From: Thysanoteuthis rhombus
Lineage: Eukaryota; Mollusca; Cephalopoda; Oegopsida; Thysanoteuthidae
Reading direction: 5' to 3'
NCBI GenBank assembly: GCA_963457665.1
Contig: OY735227.1
Location: forward strand, 47,973,252 to 48,037,251
Length of the DNA: 64,000 bases
Part shown: piece after piece, positions 1-14,973 of the stretch
How the letters are laid out: each line of letters begins with the position of its first letter
How positions within the stretch are numbered: the first letter of the stretch is position 1
Translations under genes and position numbers: made by a program
The notes under the pieces: model-generated
What the model was told of the DNA's origin: nothing
The model's input: the letters and a program-made list of their open reading frames with translations, nothing else
Databases searched by the model: none

Positions 1-2193
1 TATTGCATTTTATTATATTTTTGAAAACACTGTTAATACACTTATAGCATTATTCAATGGAAACACACTTGAAAGCATTAGTTCAATTGGTGTAAATGCT
101 ATTCTATTCATTTATAGCTTGCTTTTGATACATTACTAAATCCATTATACTGTAATGCCTGTTCCAAATGAAAAAATGTTAGAAACCATGCTTTTTATAG
201 GGAAAAAGTTGTGAGTATGAATTTCAACTATGATTCCAGTACAATTACAACAATACTATAGAATTGTAACATGAAATCAGCTTTGAACAATAGTTTTATT
301 ACTGAAAAAATACAATGTATTGCATTTTATTATATTTTTGAAAACACTGTTAATACACTTATAGCATTATTCAATGGAAACACACTTGAAAGCATTAGTT
401 CAATTTGGGTAAATGCTATTCTATTCATTTATAGCTTGCTTTTGATACATTATTAAATCCATTATACTGCAATGCTTGTTCCAAATGAAAAAATGTTAGA
501 AACCATGCTTTTTATAGGAAAAAAGTTGTGAGTATGAATTTCAACTATGATTCCAGTACAATTTCAACAATACTATAGAATTCTAACATGAAATCAGCTT
601 TGAACAATAGTTTTATTACTAAAAATATACAATGTATTGCATTTTATTATATTTTTGAAAACACTGTTAATACACTTATAGCATTATTCAATGGAAACAC
701 ACTTGAAAGCATTAGTTTAATTTGGGTAAATGCTGTTCTATTCATTTATATCTTGCTTTTAATACATTACTAAATCCATTATACTGCAATGCTTCTTCCA
801 AATGAAAAAATGTTAGAAACCATGCTTTTTATAGGAAAAAAGTTGTGTGTATGAATTTCAACTATGATTCCAGTACAATTACAACAATACTATAGAATTG
901 TAACATGAAATCAGCTTTGAACAATAGTTTTATTACTAAAAAAATACAATGTATTGCATTTTATTATATTTTTGAAAACACTGTTAATACACTTATAGCA
1001 TTATTCAATGGAAACACACTTGAAAGCATTAGTTTAATTCGGGTAAATGCTATTCTATTCATTTATAGCTTGCTTTTAATACATTACTAAATCCATTATA
1101 CTGCAATGCTTAAGCCTGTTCCAAATGAAAAAATAATAGAAACCATGCTTTTTATAGGGAAAAAGTTGTGTGTATGAATTTCAACTATGATTCCAGTACA
1201 ATTACAACAATACTATAGAATTGTAACTTGAAATCAGCTTTGAACAATAGTTTTATTACTAAAAATATACAGTGTATTGCATTTTTTTATATTTTTGAAA
1301 ACACTGTTAATACACTTATAGCATTATTCAATGGAAACACACTTGAAAGCATTAGTTCAATTTGGGTAAATGCTATCTATTCATTTATAACTTGCTTTAA
1401 ATACATTTCTAAATCCATTACACAGCAATGCTTTAGCCTGTTCCAAATGAAAAAATCTTAGAAACCATGCTTTTTATAGGAAAAAAGTTGTGTGTATGAA
1501 TTTCAACTATTATTTCAGTACAATTACAACAATACTATAGAATTGTAACATGAAATCAGCTTTGAACAATAGTTTTATTACAAAAAATATACAATGTATT
1601 GCATTTTATTATATTTTTGAAAACACTGTTAATACACTTATAGCATTATTCAATGGAAACACACTTGAAAGCATTAGTTCAATTTGGGTAAATGCTATCT
1701 ATTCATTTATAACTTGCTTTAAATACATTTATAAATCCATTACACTGCAATGCTTTAGCCTGTTCCAAATGAAAAAATGTTAGAAACCATGCTTTTTATA
1801 GGAAAAAAGTTGTGTGTATGAATTTCAACTATGATTCCAGTACAATTACAAAAATACTATAGAATTGTAACTTGAAATCAGCTTTGAACAATAGTTTTAT
1901 TACTAAAAATATACAATGTATTGCATTTTATTATATTTTTGAAAACACTGTTAATACACTTATAGCATTATTCAATGGAAACAAACTTGAAAGCATTAGT
2001 TCAATTTGGGTAAATGCTATTCTATTCATTTATAGCTTGCTTTAAATACATTTCTAAATCCATTACACAGCAATGCTTTACCTGTTCCAAATGAAAAAAT
2101 GTTAGAAACCATGCTTTTTATAGGAAAAAAGTTGTGTGTATGAATTTCAACAACGGTTTCAGTACAATTACAACAATACTATAGAATTGTAAC

Positions 2194-5100
2194 ATGAAAT
2201 CAGCTTTGAACAATAGTTTTATTACAAAAAATATACAATGTATTGCATTTTATTATATTTTTGAAAACACTGTTAATACACTTATAGCATTATTCAATGG
2301 AAACACACTTGAAAGCATTAGTTCAATTGGTGTAAATGCTATTCTATTCATTTATAGCTTGCTTTTGATACATTACTAAATCCATTATACTGCAATGCCT
2401 GTTCCAAATGAAAAAATGTTAGAAACCATGCTTTTTATAGGGAAAAAGTTGTGAGTATGAATTTCAACTATGATTCCAGTACAATTACAACAATACTATA
2501 GAATTGTAACATGAAATCAGCTTTGAACAATAGTTTTATTACTAAAAAAATACAATGTATTGCATTTTATTATATTTTTGAAAACACTGTTAATACACTT
2601 ATAGCATTATTCAAGGGAAACACACTTGAAAGCATTAGTTCAATTTGGGTAAATGCTATTCTATTCATTTATAGCTTGCTTTTGATACATTGTTAAATCC
2701 ATTATACTGCAATGCTTGTTTTAAATGAAAAAATGTTAGAAACCATGCTTTTTATAGGAAAAAAGTTGTGTGTATGAATTTCAACTATGATTCCAGTACA
2801 ATTACAACAATACTATAGAATTCTAACATGAAATCAGCTTTGAACAATAGTTTTATTACTAAAAAAATACAATGTATTGCATTTTATTATATTTTTGAAA
2901 ACACTGTTAATACACTTATAGCATTATTCAATGGAAACACATTTGAAAGCATTAGTTCAATTTGGGTAAATGCTATTCTATTCATTTATAGCTTGCTTTT
3001 GATACATTACTAGATCCATTATACTGCAATGCTTGTTCCAAATGAAAAAATGTTAGAAACCATGCTTTTTATAGGAAAAAAGTTGTGTGTATGAATTTCA
3101 ACTATGATTCCAGTACAATTACAACAATACTATAGAATTGTAACATGAAATCAGCTTTGAACAATAGTTTTATTACTAAAAAAATACAATGTATTGCATT
3201 TTATTATATTTTTGAAAACACTGTTAATACACTTATAGCATTATTCAATGGAAACACACTTGAAAGCATTAGTTCAATTTGGGTAAATGCTATTCTATTC
3301 ATTTATAGCTTGCTTTCAATACATTACTAAATCCATTATACTGCAATGCTTAAGCCTGTTCCAAATGAAAAAATGTTAGAAACCATGCTTTTTATAGGGA
3401 AAAAGTTGTGTGTATGAATTTCAACTATGATTCCAGTACAATTACAACAATACTATAGAATTGTAACATGAAATCAGCTTTGAACAATAGTTTTATTACT
3501 AAAAAAATACAATGTATTGCATTTTATTATATTTTTGAAAACACTGTTAATACACTTATAGCATTATTCAATGGAAACACACTTGAAAGCATTAGTTCAA
3601 TTTGGGTAAATGCTATTCTATTCATTTATAGCTTGCTTTTGATACATTACTAAATCCATTATATTGCAATGCCTGTTCCAAATGAAAAAATGTTAGAAAC
3701 CATGCTTTTTATAGGAAAAAAGTTGTGTGTATGAATTTCAACTATGATTCCAGTACAATTACAACAATACTATAGAATTGTAACATGAAATCAGCTTTGA
3801 ACAATAGTTTTATTACTAAAAAAATACAATGTATTGCATTTTATTATATTTTTGAAAACACTGTTAATACACTTATAGCATTATTCAATGGAAACACACT
3901 TGAAAGCATTAGTTCAATTTGGGTAAATGCTATTCTATTCATTTATAGCTTGCTTTTGATACATTATCAAATCCATTATACTGCAATGCTTGTTCCAAAT
4001 GAAAAAATGTTAGAAACCATGCTTTTTATAGGAAAAAAGTTGTTTGTATGAATTTCAACTATGATTCCAGTACAATTACAACAATACTATAGAATTGTAA
4101 CATGAAATCAGCTTTGAACAATAGTTTTATTACTAAAAAAATACAATGTATTGCATTTTATTATATTTTTGAAAACACTGTTAATACACTTATAGCATTA
4201 TTCAATGGAAACACACTTGAAAGCATTAGTTCAATTTGGGTAAATGCTATTCTATTCATATATAGCTTGCTTTTGATACATTATTAAATCCATTATACTG
4301 CAATGCTTGTTCCAAATGAAAAAATGTTAGAAACCATGCTTTTTATAGGAAAAAAGTTGTGTGTATGAATTTCAACTATGATTCCAGTACAATTACAACA
4401 ATACTATAGAATTCTAACATGAAATCAGCTTTGAACAATAGTTTTATTACTAAAAAAATACAATGTATTGCATTTTATTATATTTTTGAAAACACTGTTA
4501 ATACACTTATAGCATTATTCAATGGAAACACATTTGAAAGCATTAGTTCAATTTGGGTAAATGCTATTCTATTCATTTATAGCTTGCTTTTGATACATTA
4601 CTAGATCCATTATACTGCAATGCTTGTTCCAAATGAAAAAATGTTAGAAACCATGCTTTTTATAGGAAAAAAGTTGTGTGTATGAATTTCAACTATGATT
4701 CCAGTACAATTACAACAATACTATAGAATTGTAACATGAAATCAGCTTTGAACAATAGTTTTATTACTAAAAAAATACAATGTATTGCATTTTATTATAT
4801 TTTTGAAAACACTGTTAATACACTTATAGCATTATTCAATGGAAACACACTTGAAAGCATTAGTTCAATTTGGGTAAATGCTATTCTATTCATTTATAGC
4901 TTGCTTTCAATACATTACTAAATCCATTATACTGCAATGCTTAAGCCTGTTCCAAATGAAAAAATGTTAGAAACCATGCTTTTTATAGGGAAAAAGTTGT
5001 GTGTATGAATTTCAACTATGATTCAAGTACAATTACAACAATACTATAGAATTGTAACATGAAATCAGCTTTGAACAATAGTTTTATTACTAAAAAAATA

Positions 5101-8100
5101 CAATGTATTGCATTTTATTATATTTTTGAAAACACTGTTAATACACTTATAGCATTATTCAATGGAAACACACTTGAAAGCATTAGTTCAATTTGGGTAA
5201 ATGCTATTCTATTCATTTATAGCTTGCTTTTGATACATTACTAAATCCATTATATTGCAATGCCTGTTCCAAATGAAAAAATGTTAGAAACCATGCTTTT
5301 TATAGGAAAAAAGTTGTGTGTATGAATTTCAACTATGATTCCAGTACAATTACAACAATACTATAGAATTCTAACATGAAATCAGCTTTGAACAATAGTT
5401 TTATTACTAAAAAAATACAATGTATTGCATTTTATTATATTTTTGAAAACACTGTTAATACACTTATAGCATTATTCAATGGAAACACACTTGAAAGCAT
5501 TAGTTCAATTTGGGTAAATGCTATTCTATTCATTTATAGCTTGCTTTTGATACATTATCAAATCCATTATACTGCAATGCTTGTTCCAAATGAAAAAATG
5601 TTAGAAACCATGCTTTTTATAGGAAAAAAGTTGTTTGTATGAATTTCAACTATGATTCCAGTACAATTACAACAATACTATAGAATTGTAACATGAAATC
5701 AGCTTTGAACAATAGTTTTATTACTAAAAAAATACAATGTATTGCATTTTATTATATTTTTGAAAACACTGTTAATACACTTATAGCATTATTCAATGGA
5801 AACACACTTGAAAGCATTAGTTCAATTTGGGTAAATGCTATTCTATTCATATATAGCTTGCTTTTGATACATTATTAAATCCATTATACTGCAATGCTTG
5901 TTCCAAATGAAAAAATGTTAGAAACCATGCTTTTTATAGGAAAAAAGTTGTGTGTATGAATTTCAACTATGATTCCAGTACAATTACAACAATACTATAG
6001 AATTGTAACATGAAATCAGCTTTGAACAATAGTTTTATTACTAAAAAAATACAATGTATTGCATTTTATTATATTTTTGAAAAAACTGTTAATACACTTA
6101 TAGCATTATTCAATGGAAACACACTTGAAAGCATTAGTTCAATTTGGGTAAATGCTATTCTATTCATTTATATCTTGCTTTCAATACATTACTAAATCCA
6201 TTATACTGCAATGCTTAAGCCTGTTCCAAATGAAAAAATGTTAGAAACCATGCTTTTTATAGGAAAAAAGTTGTGTGTATGAATTTCAACTATGATTCCT
6301 GTATAATTACAACAATACTATAGAATTGTAACATGAAATCAGCTTTGAACAATAGTTTTATTACTAAAGAAATACAATGTATTGCATTTTATTATATTTT
6401 TGAAAACACTGTTAATACACTTATAGCATTATTCAATGGAAACACACTTGAAAGCATTAGTTCAATTTGGGTAAATGCTATTCTCTTCATTTATATCTTG
6501 CTTTTAATACATTACTAAATCCATTATACTGCAATGCTTAAGCCTGTTCCAAATGAAAAAATGTTAGAAACCATGCTTTTTATAGGAAAAAAGTTGTGTG
6601 TATGAATTTCAACTATGATTCCAGTACAATTACAAAAATACTATAGAATTGTAACTTGAAATCAGCTTTGAACAATAGTTTTATTACTAAAAATATACAA
6701 TGTATTGCATTTTATTATATTTTTGAAAACACTGTTAATACACTTATAGCATTATTCAATGGAAACAAACTTGAAAGCATTAGTTCAATTTGGGTAAATG
6801 CTATTCTATTCATTTATAGCTTGCTTTAAATACATTTCTAAATCCATTACACAGCAATGCTTTAGCCTGTTCCAAATGAAAAAATCTTAGAAACCATGCT
6901 TTTTATAGGAAAAAAGTTGTGTGTATGAATTTCAACTATGATTCCAGTACAATTACAAAAATACTATAGAATTGTAACATGAAATCAGCTTTGAACAATA
7001 GTTTTATTACAAAAAATATACAATGTATTGCATTTTATTATATTTTTGAAAACACTGTTAATACACTTATAGCATTATTCAATGGAAACACACTTGAAAG
7101 CATTAGTTCAATTGGTGTAAATGCTATTCTATTCATTTATAGCTTGCTTTTGATACATTACTAAATCCATTATACTGCAATGCCTGTTCCAAATGAAAAA
7201 ATGTTAGAAACCATGCTTTTTATAGGGAAAAAGTTGTGAGTATGAATTTCAACTATGATTCCAGTACAATTACAACAATACAATAGAATTGTAACATGAA
7301 ATCAGCTTTGAACAATAGTTTTATTACTAAAAAAATACAATGTATTGCATTTTATTATATTTTTGAAAACACTGTTAATACACTTATAGCATTATTCAAG
7401 GGAAACACACTTGAAAGCATTAGTTCAATTTGGGTAAATGCTATTCTATTCATTTATAGCTTGCTTTTGATACATTGTTAAATCCATTATAGTGCAATGC
7501 TTGTTTTAAATGAAAAAATGTTAGAAACCATGCTTTTTATAGGAAAAAAGTTGTGTGTATGAATTTCAACTATGATTCCAGTACAATTACAACAATACTA
7601 TAGAATTCTAACATGAAATCAGCTTTGAACAATAGTTTTATTACTAAAAAAATACAATGTATTCCATTTTATTATATTTTTGAAAACACTGTTAATACAC
7701 TTATAGCATTATTCAATGGAAACACATTTGAAAGCATTAGTTCAATTTGGGTAAATGCTATTCTATTCATTTATAGCTTGCTTTTGATACATTACTAGAT
7801 CCATTATACTGCAATGCTTGTTCCAAATGAAAAAATGTTAGAAACCATGCTTTTTATAGGAAAAAAGTTGTGTGTATGAATTTCAACTATGATTCCAGTA
7901 CAATTACAACAATACTATAGAATTGTAACATGAAATCAGCTTTGAACAATAGTTTTATTACTAAAAAAATACAATGTATTGCATTTTATTATATTTTTGA
8001 AAACACTGTTAATACACTTATAGCATTATTCAATGGAAACACACTTGAAAGCATTAGTTCAATTTGGGTAAATGCTATTCTATTCATTTATAGCTTGCTT

Positions 8101-9849
8101 TCAATACATTACTAAATCCATTATACTGCAATGCTTAAGCCTGTTCCAAATGAAAAAATGTTAGAAACCATGCTTTTTATAGGGAAAAAGTTGTGTGTAT
8201 GAATTTCAACTATGATTCAAGTACAATTACAACAATACTATAGAATTGTAACATGAAATCAGCTTTGAACAATAGTTTTATTACTAAAAAAATACAATGT
8301 ATTGCATTTTATTATATTTTTGAAAACACTGTTAATACACTTATAGCATTATTCAATGGAAACACACTTGAAAGCATTAGTTCAATTTGGGTAAATGCTA
8401 TTCTATTCATTTATAGCTTGCTTTTGATACATTACTAAATCCATTATATTGCAATGCCTGTTCCAAATGAAAAAATGTTAGAAACCATGCTTTTTATAGG
8501 AAAAAAGTTGTGTGTATGAATTTCAACTATGATTCCAGTACAATTACAACAATACTATAGAATTGTAACATGAAATCAGCTTTGAACAATAGTTTTATTA
8601 CTAAAAAAATACAATGTATTGCATTTTATTATATTTTTGAAAACACTGTTAATACACTTATAGCATTATTCAATGGAAACACACTTGAAAGCATTAGTTC
8701 AATTTGGGTAAATGCTATTCTATTCATTTATAGCTTGCTTTTGATACATTATCAAATCCATTATACTGCAATGCTTGTTCCAAATGAAAAAATGTTAGAA
8801 ACCATGCTTTTTATAGGAAAAAAGTTGTTTGTATGAATTTCAACTATGATTCCAGTACAATTACAACAATACTATAGAATTGTAACATGAAATCAGCTTT
8901 GAACAATAGTTTTATTACTAAAAAAATACAATGTATTGCATTTTATTATATTTTTGAAAACACTGTTAATACACTTATAGCATTATTCAATGGAAACACA
9001 CTTGAAAGCATTAGTACAATTTGGGTAAATGCTATTCTATTCATATATAGCTTGCTTTTGATACATTATTAAATCCATTATACTGCAATGCTTGTTCCAA
9101 ATGAAAAAATGTTAGAAACCATGCTTTTTATAGGAAAAAAGTTGTGTGTATGAATTTCAACTATGATTCCAGTACAATTACAACAATACTATAGAATTGT
9201 AACATGAAATCAGCTTTGAACAATAGTTTTATTACTAAAAAAATACAATGTATTGCATTTTATTATATTTTTGAAAACACTGTTAATACACTTATAGCAT
9301 TATTCAATGGAAACACACTTGAAAGCATTAGTTCAATTTGGGTAAATGCTATTCTATTCATTTATATCTTGCTTTCAATACATTACTAAATCCATTATAC
9401 TGCAATGCTTAAGCCTGTTCCAAATGAAAAAATGTTAGAAACCATGCTTTTTATAGGAAAAAAGTTGTGTGTATGAATTTAAACTATGATTCCTGTATAA
9501 TTACAACAATACTATAGAATTGTAACATGAAATCAGCTTTGAACAATAGTTTTATTACTAAAGAAATACAATGTATTGCATTTTATTATATTTTTGAAAA
9601 CACTGTTAATACACTTATAGCATTATTCAATGGAAACACACTTGAAAGCATTAGTTCAATTTGGGTAAATGCTATTCTCTTCATTTATATCTTGCTTTTA
9701 ATACATTACTAAATCCATTATACTGCAATGCTTAAGCCTGTTCCAAATGAAAAAATGTTAGAAACCATGCTTTTTATAGGAAAAAAGTTGTGTGTATGAA
9801 TTTCAACTATGATTCCAGTACAATTACAACAATACTATAGAATTGTAAC
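2194..9849 (+). repeat. Larger duplicated block of subfamily A (offset 4,785 / 3,194 bp)
   Basis: The monomer series from 2,194 (GGTGTAAATGC type), 2,511 (TTCAAGGGAAAC, private) and 2,828 onward reappears at 6,979, 7,296 and 7,613, an offset of 4,785 bp. Series 6,010 and 6,333 (CTAAAGAAATAC, TTCTCTTCA) reappears at 9,204 and 9,527, an offset of 3,194 bp. Copies differ by only a few bases each, for example CATTCCATTT at 7,672, implying recent segmental amplification by unequal exchange. Confidence 0.8.
2828..6009 (+). repeat. Higher-order repeat, 5-mer of 1,591 bp, two copies
   Basis: Monomers at 2,828, 3,145, 3,468, 3,785 and 4,102 match, in order and in private variants, those at 4,419, 4,736, 5,059, 5,376 and 5,693. 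The offset is exactly 1,591 bp (317+317+323+317+317, in monomer order). Private variants include ACATTTGAAAGC with a TAG stop, LLSIHY, an 88-codon read-through caused by TATCAA replacing the stop, and TTCATATATAGC. The same ordered series recurs at 7,613-9,203, offset 3,194 bp from the second copy, so at least two nested duplications occurred. Confidence 0.85.
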
Positions 9850-12800
9850 ATGAAATCAGCTTTGAACAATAGTTTTATTACTAAAAAAACACAATGTATT
9901 GCATTTTATTATATTTTTGAAAACACTGTTAATACACTTATAGCATTATTCAATGGAAACACACTTGAAAGCATTTGTTCAATTGGTGTAAATGCTATTC
10001 TATTCATTTATAGCTTGCTTTTGATACATTACTAAATCCATTATACTGCAATGCCTGTTCCAAATGAAAAAATGTTAGAAACCATGCTTTTTATAGGAAA
10101 AATTGTGTGTATGAATTTCAACTATGATTCCAGTACAATTACAACAATACTATAGAATTGTAACATGAAATCAGCTTTGAACAATAGTTTTATTACTAAA
10201 AAAATACAATGTATTGCATTTTATTATATTTTTGAAAACAGTGTTAATACACTTATAGCATTATTCAATGGAAACACACTTGAAAGCATTAGTTCAATTT
10301 GGGTAAATGCTATTCTATTCATTTATAGCTTGCTTTTGATACATTATTAAATCCATTATACTGCAATGCTTGTTCCAAATGAAAAAATGTTAGAAACCAT
10401 GCTTTTTATAGGAAAAAAGTTGTGTGTATGAATTTCAACTATGATTCCAGTACAATTACAACAATACTATAGAATTCTAACATGAAATCAGCTTTGAACA
10501 ATAGTTTTATTACTAAAAATATACAATGTATTGCATTTTATTATATTTTTGAAAACACTGTTAATACACTTATAGCATTATTCAATGGAAACACACTTGA
10601 AAGCATTAGTTCAATTTGGGTAAATGCTATTCTATTCATTTATAGCTTGCTTTAAATACATTTCTAAATCCATTACACAGCAATGCTTTAGCCTGTTCCA
10701 AATGAAAAAATCTTAGAAACCATGCTTTTTATAGGAAAAAAGTTGTGTGTATGAATTTCAACTATTATTTCAGTACAATTACAACAATACTATAGAATTG
10801 TAACATGAAATCAGCTTTGAACAATAGTTTTATTACAAAAAATATACAATGTATTGCATTTTATTATATTTTTGAAAACACTGTTAATACACTTATAGCA
10901 TTATTCAATGGAAACACACTTGAAAGCATTAGTTCAATTTGGGTAAATGCTATTCTATTCATTTATAACTTGCTTTAAATACATTTATAAATCCATTACA
11001 CTGCAATGCTTTAGCCTGTTCCAAATGAAAAAATGTTAGAAACCATGCTTTTTATAGGGAAAAAGTTGTGTGTATGAATTTCAACTATGATTCCAGTACA
11101 ATTACAAAAATACTATAGAATTGTAACTTGAAATCAGCTTTGAACAATAGTTTTATTACTAAAAATATACAACGGGTTGCATTTTATTATATTTTTGAAA
11201 ACACTGTTAATACACTTATAGCATTATTCAATGGAAACAAACTTGAAAGCATTAGTTCAATTTGGGTAAATGCTATTCTATTCATTTATAGCTTGCTTTA
11301 AATACATTTCTAAATCCATTACACGGCAATGCTTTAGCCTGTTCCAAATGAAAAAATGTTAGAAACCATGCTTTTTATAGGAAAAAAGTTGTGTGTATGA
11401 ATTTCAACTATGATTCCAGTACAATTACAAAAATACTATAGAATTGTAACATGAAATCAGCTTTGAACAATAGTTTTATTACTAAAAAAATACAATGTAT
11501 TGCATTTTATTATATTTTTGAAAACACTGTTAATAAACTTATAGCATTATTCAATGGAAACACACTTGAAAGCATTAGTTCAATTTGGGTAAATGCTATT
11601 CTATTCATATGTAGCTTGCTTTTGATACATTATTAAATCCATTATACTGCAATGCTTGTTCCAAATGAAAAAATGTTAGAAACCATGCTTTTTATAGGAA
11701 AAAAGTTGTGTGTATGAATTTCAACTATGATTCCAGTACAATTACATCAATACTATAGAATTCTAACATGAAATCAGCTTTGAACAATAGTTTTATTACT
11801 AAAAAAATACAATGTATTGCATTTTATTATATTTTTGAAAACACTGTTAATACACTTATAGCATTATTCAATGGAAACACACTTGAAAGCATTAGTTCAA
11901 TTTGGGTAAATGCTATTCTATTCATTTATATCTTGCTTTCAATACATTACTAAATCCATTATACTGCAATGCTTAAGCCTGTTCCAAATGAAAAAATGTT
12001 AGAAACCATGCTTTTTATAGGAAAAAAGTTGTGTGTATGAATTTCAACTATGATTCCTGTATAATTACAACAATACTATAGAACTGTAACATGAAATCAG
12101 CTTTGAACAATAGTTTTATTACTAAAGAAATACAATGTATTGCATTTTATTATATTTTTGAAAACACTGTTAATACACTTATAGCATTATTCAATGGAAA
12201 CACACTTGAAAGCATTAGTTCAATTTGGGTAAATGCTATTCTCTTCATTTATATCTTGCTTTTAATACATTACTAAATCCATTATACTGCAATGCTTAAG
12301 CCTGTTCCAAATGAAAAAATGTTAGAAACCATGCTTTTTATAGGAAAAAAGTTGTGTGTATGAATTTCAACTATGATTCCAGTACAATTACAACAATACT
12401 ATAGAATTGTAACATGAAATCAGCTTTGAACAATAGTTTTATTACTAAAAAAATACAATGTATTGCATTTTATTATATTTTTGAAAACACTGTTAATACA
12501 CTTATAGCATTATTCAATGGAAACACACTTGAAAGCATTAGTTCAATTGCTGTAAATGCTATTCTATTCATTTATATCTTGCTTTTAATACATTACTAAA
12601 TCCATTATACTCTAATGCTTAAGCCTGTTCCAAATGAAAAAATGTTAGAAACCATGCTTTTTATAGGAAAAAAGTTGTGTGTATGAATTTCAACTATGAT
12701 TCCTGTTTAATTACAACAATACTATAGAATTGTAACATGAAATCAGCTTTGAACAATAGTTTTATTACTAAAAAAATACAATGTATTGCATTTTATTATA

Positions 12801-14973
12801 TTTTTGAAAACACTGTTAATACACTTATAGCATTATTCAATGGAAACACACTTGAAAGCATTAGTTCAATTGGTGTAAATGCTATTCTATTCATTCATAG
12901 CTTGCTTTTAATACATTACTAAATCCATTATACTGCAATGCTTAAGCCTGTTCCAAATGAAAAAATGTTAGAAACCATGCTTTTTATAGGAAAAAAGTTG
13001 TGTGTATGAATTTCAACTATGATTCCAGTACAATTACAACAATACTATAGAATTGTAAGATGAAATCAGCTTTGAACAATAGTTTTATTACTAAAAAAAT
13101 ACAATGTATTGCATTTTATTATATTTTTGAAAACACTGTTAATACACTTATAGCATTATTCAATGGAAACACACTTGAAAGCATTAGTTCAATTGGTGTA
13201 AATGCTATTCTATTCATATATAGCTTGCTTTTGATACATTACTAAATCCATTATACTGCAATGCCTGTTCCAAATGAAAAAATGTTAGAAACCATGCTTT
13301 TTATAGGAAAAAAGTTGTGTGTATGAATTTCAACTATGATTCCAGTACAATTACAACAATACTATAGAATTGTAAGATGAAATCAGCTTTGAACAATAGT
13401 TTTATTACTAAAAAAATACAATGTATTGCATTTTATTATATTTTTGAAAACACTGTTAATACACTTATAGCATTATTCAATGGAAACACACTTGAAAGCA
13501 TTAGTTCAATTGGTGTAAATGCTATTCTATTCATTTATAGCTTGCTTTTGATACATTACTAAATCCATTATACTGCAATGCCTGTTCCAAATGAAAAAAT
13601 GTTAGAAACCATGCTTTTTATAGGGAAAAAGTTGTGAGTATGAATTTCAACTATGATTCCAGTACAATTACAACAATACTATAGAATTGTAACATGAAAT
13701 CAGCTTTGAACAATAGTTTTATTACTAAAAAAATACAATGTATTGCATTTTATTATATTTTTGAAAACACTGTTAATACACTTATAGCATTATTCAATGG
13801 AAACACACTTGAAAGCATTAGTTCAATTTGGGTAAATGCTATTCTATTCATTTATAGCTTGCTTTTGATACATTATTAAATCCATTATACTGCAATGCTT
13901 GTTCCAAATGAAAAAATGTTAGAAACCATGCTTTTTATAGGGAAAAAGTTGTGTGTATGAATTTCAACTATGATTCCAGTACAATTACAACAATACTATA
14001 GAATTCTAACATGAAATCAGCTTTGAACAATAGTTTTATTACTAAAAAAATACAATGTATTGCATTTTATTATATTTTTGAAAACACTGTTAATACACTT
14101 ATAGCATTATTCAATGGAAACACACTTGAAAGCATTAGTTCAATTTGGGTAAATGCTATTCTATTCATTTATAGCTTGCTTTTGATACATTACTAAATCC
14201 ATTATACTGCAATGCTTAAGCCTGTTCCAAATGAAAAAATGTTAGAAACCATGCTTTTTATAGGAAAAAAGTTGTGTGTATGAATTTCAACTATGATTCC
14301 AGTACAATTACAACAATACTATAGAATTGTAACATGAAATCAGCTTTGAACAATAGTTTTATTACTAGAAAAATACAATGTATTGCATTTTATTATATTT
14401 TTGAAAACACTGTTAATACACTTATAGCATTATTCAATGGAAACACACTTGAAAGCATTAGTTCAATTTGGGTAAATGCTATTCTATTCATTTATAGCTT
14501 GCTTTTGATACATTACTAAATCCATTATACTGCAATGCCTGTTCCAAATGAAAAAATGTTAGAAACCATGCTTTTTATAGGGTAAAAGTTGTGTGTATGA
14601 ATTTCAACTATGATTTCAGTACAATTACAACAATACTATAGAATTGTAACATGAAATCAGCTTTGAACAATAGTTTTATTACTAAAAAAATACAATGTAT
14701 TGCATTTTATTATATTTTTGAAAACACTGTTAATACACTTATAGCATTATTCAATGGAAACACACTTGAAAGCATTAGTTCAATTTGGGTAAATGCTATT
14801 CTATTCATTTATATCTTGCTTTTAATACATTACTAAATCCATTATACTGCAATGCTTAAGCCTGTTCCAAATGAAAAAATGTTAGAAACCATGCTTTTCA
14901 TAGGAAAAAAGTTGTGTGTATGAATTTCAACTATGATTCCTGTATAATTACAACAATACTATAGAATTGTAAG

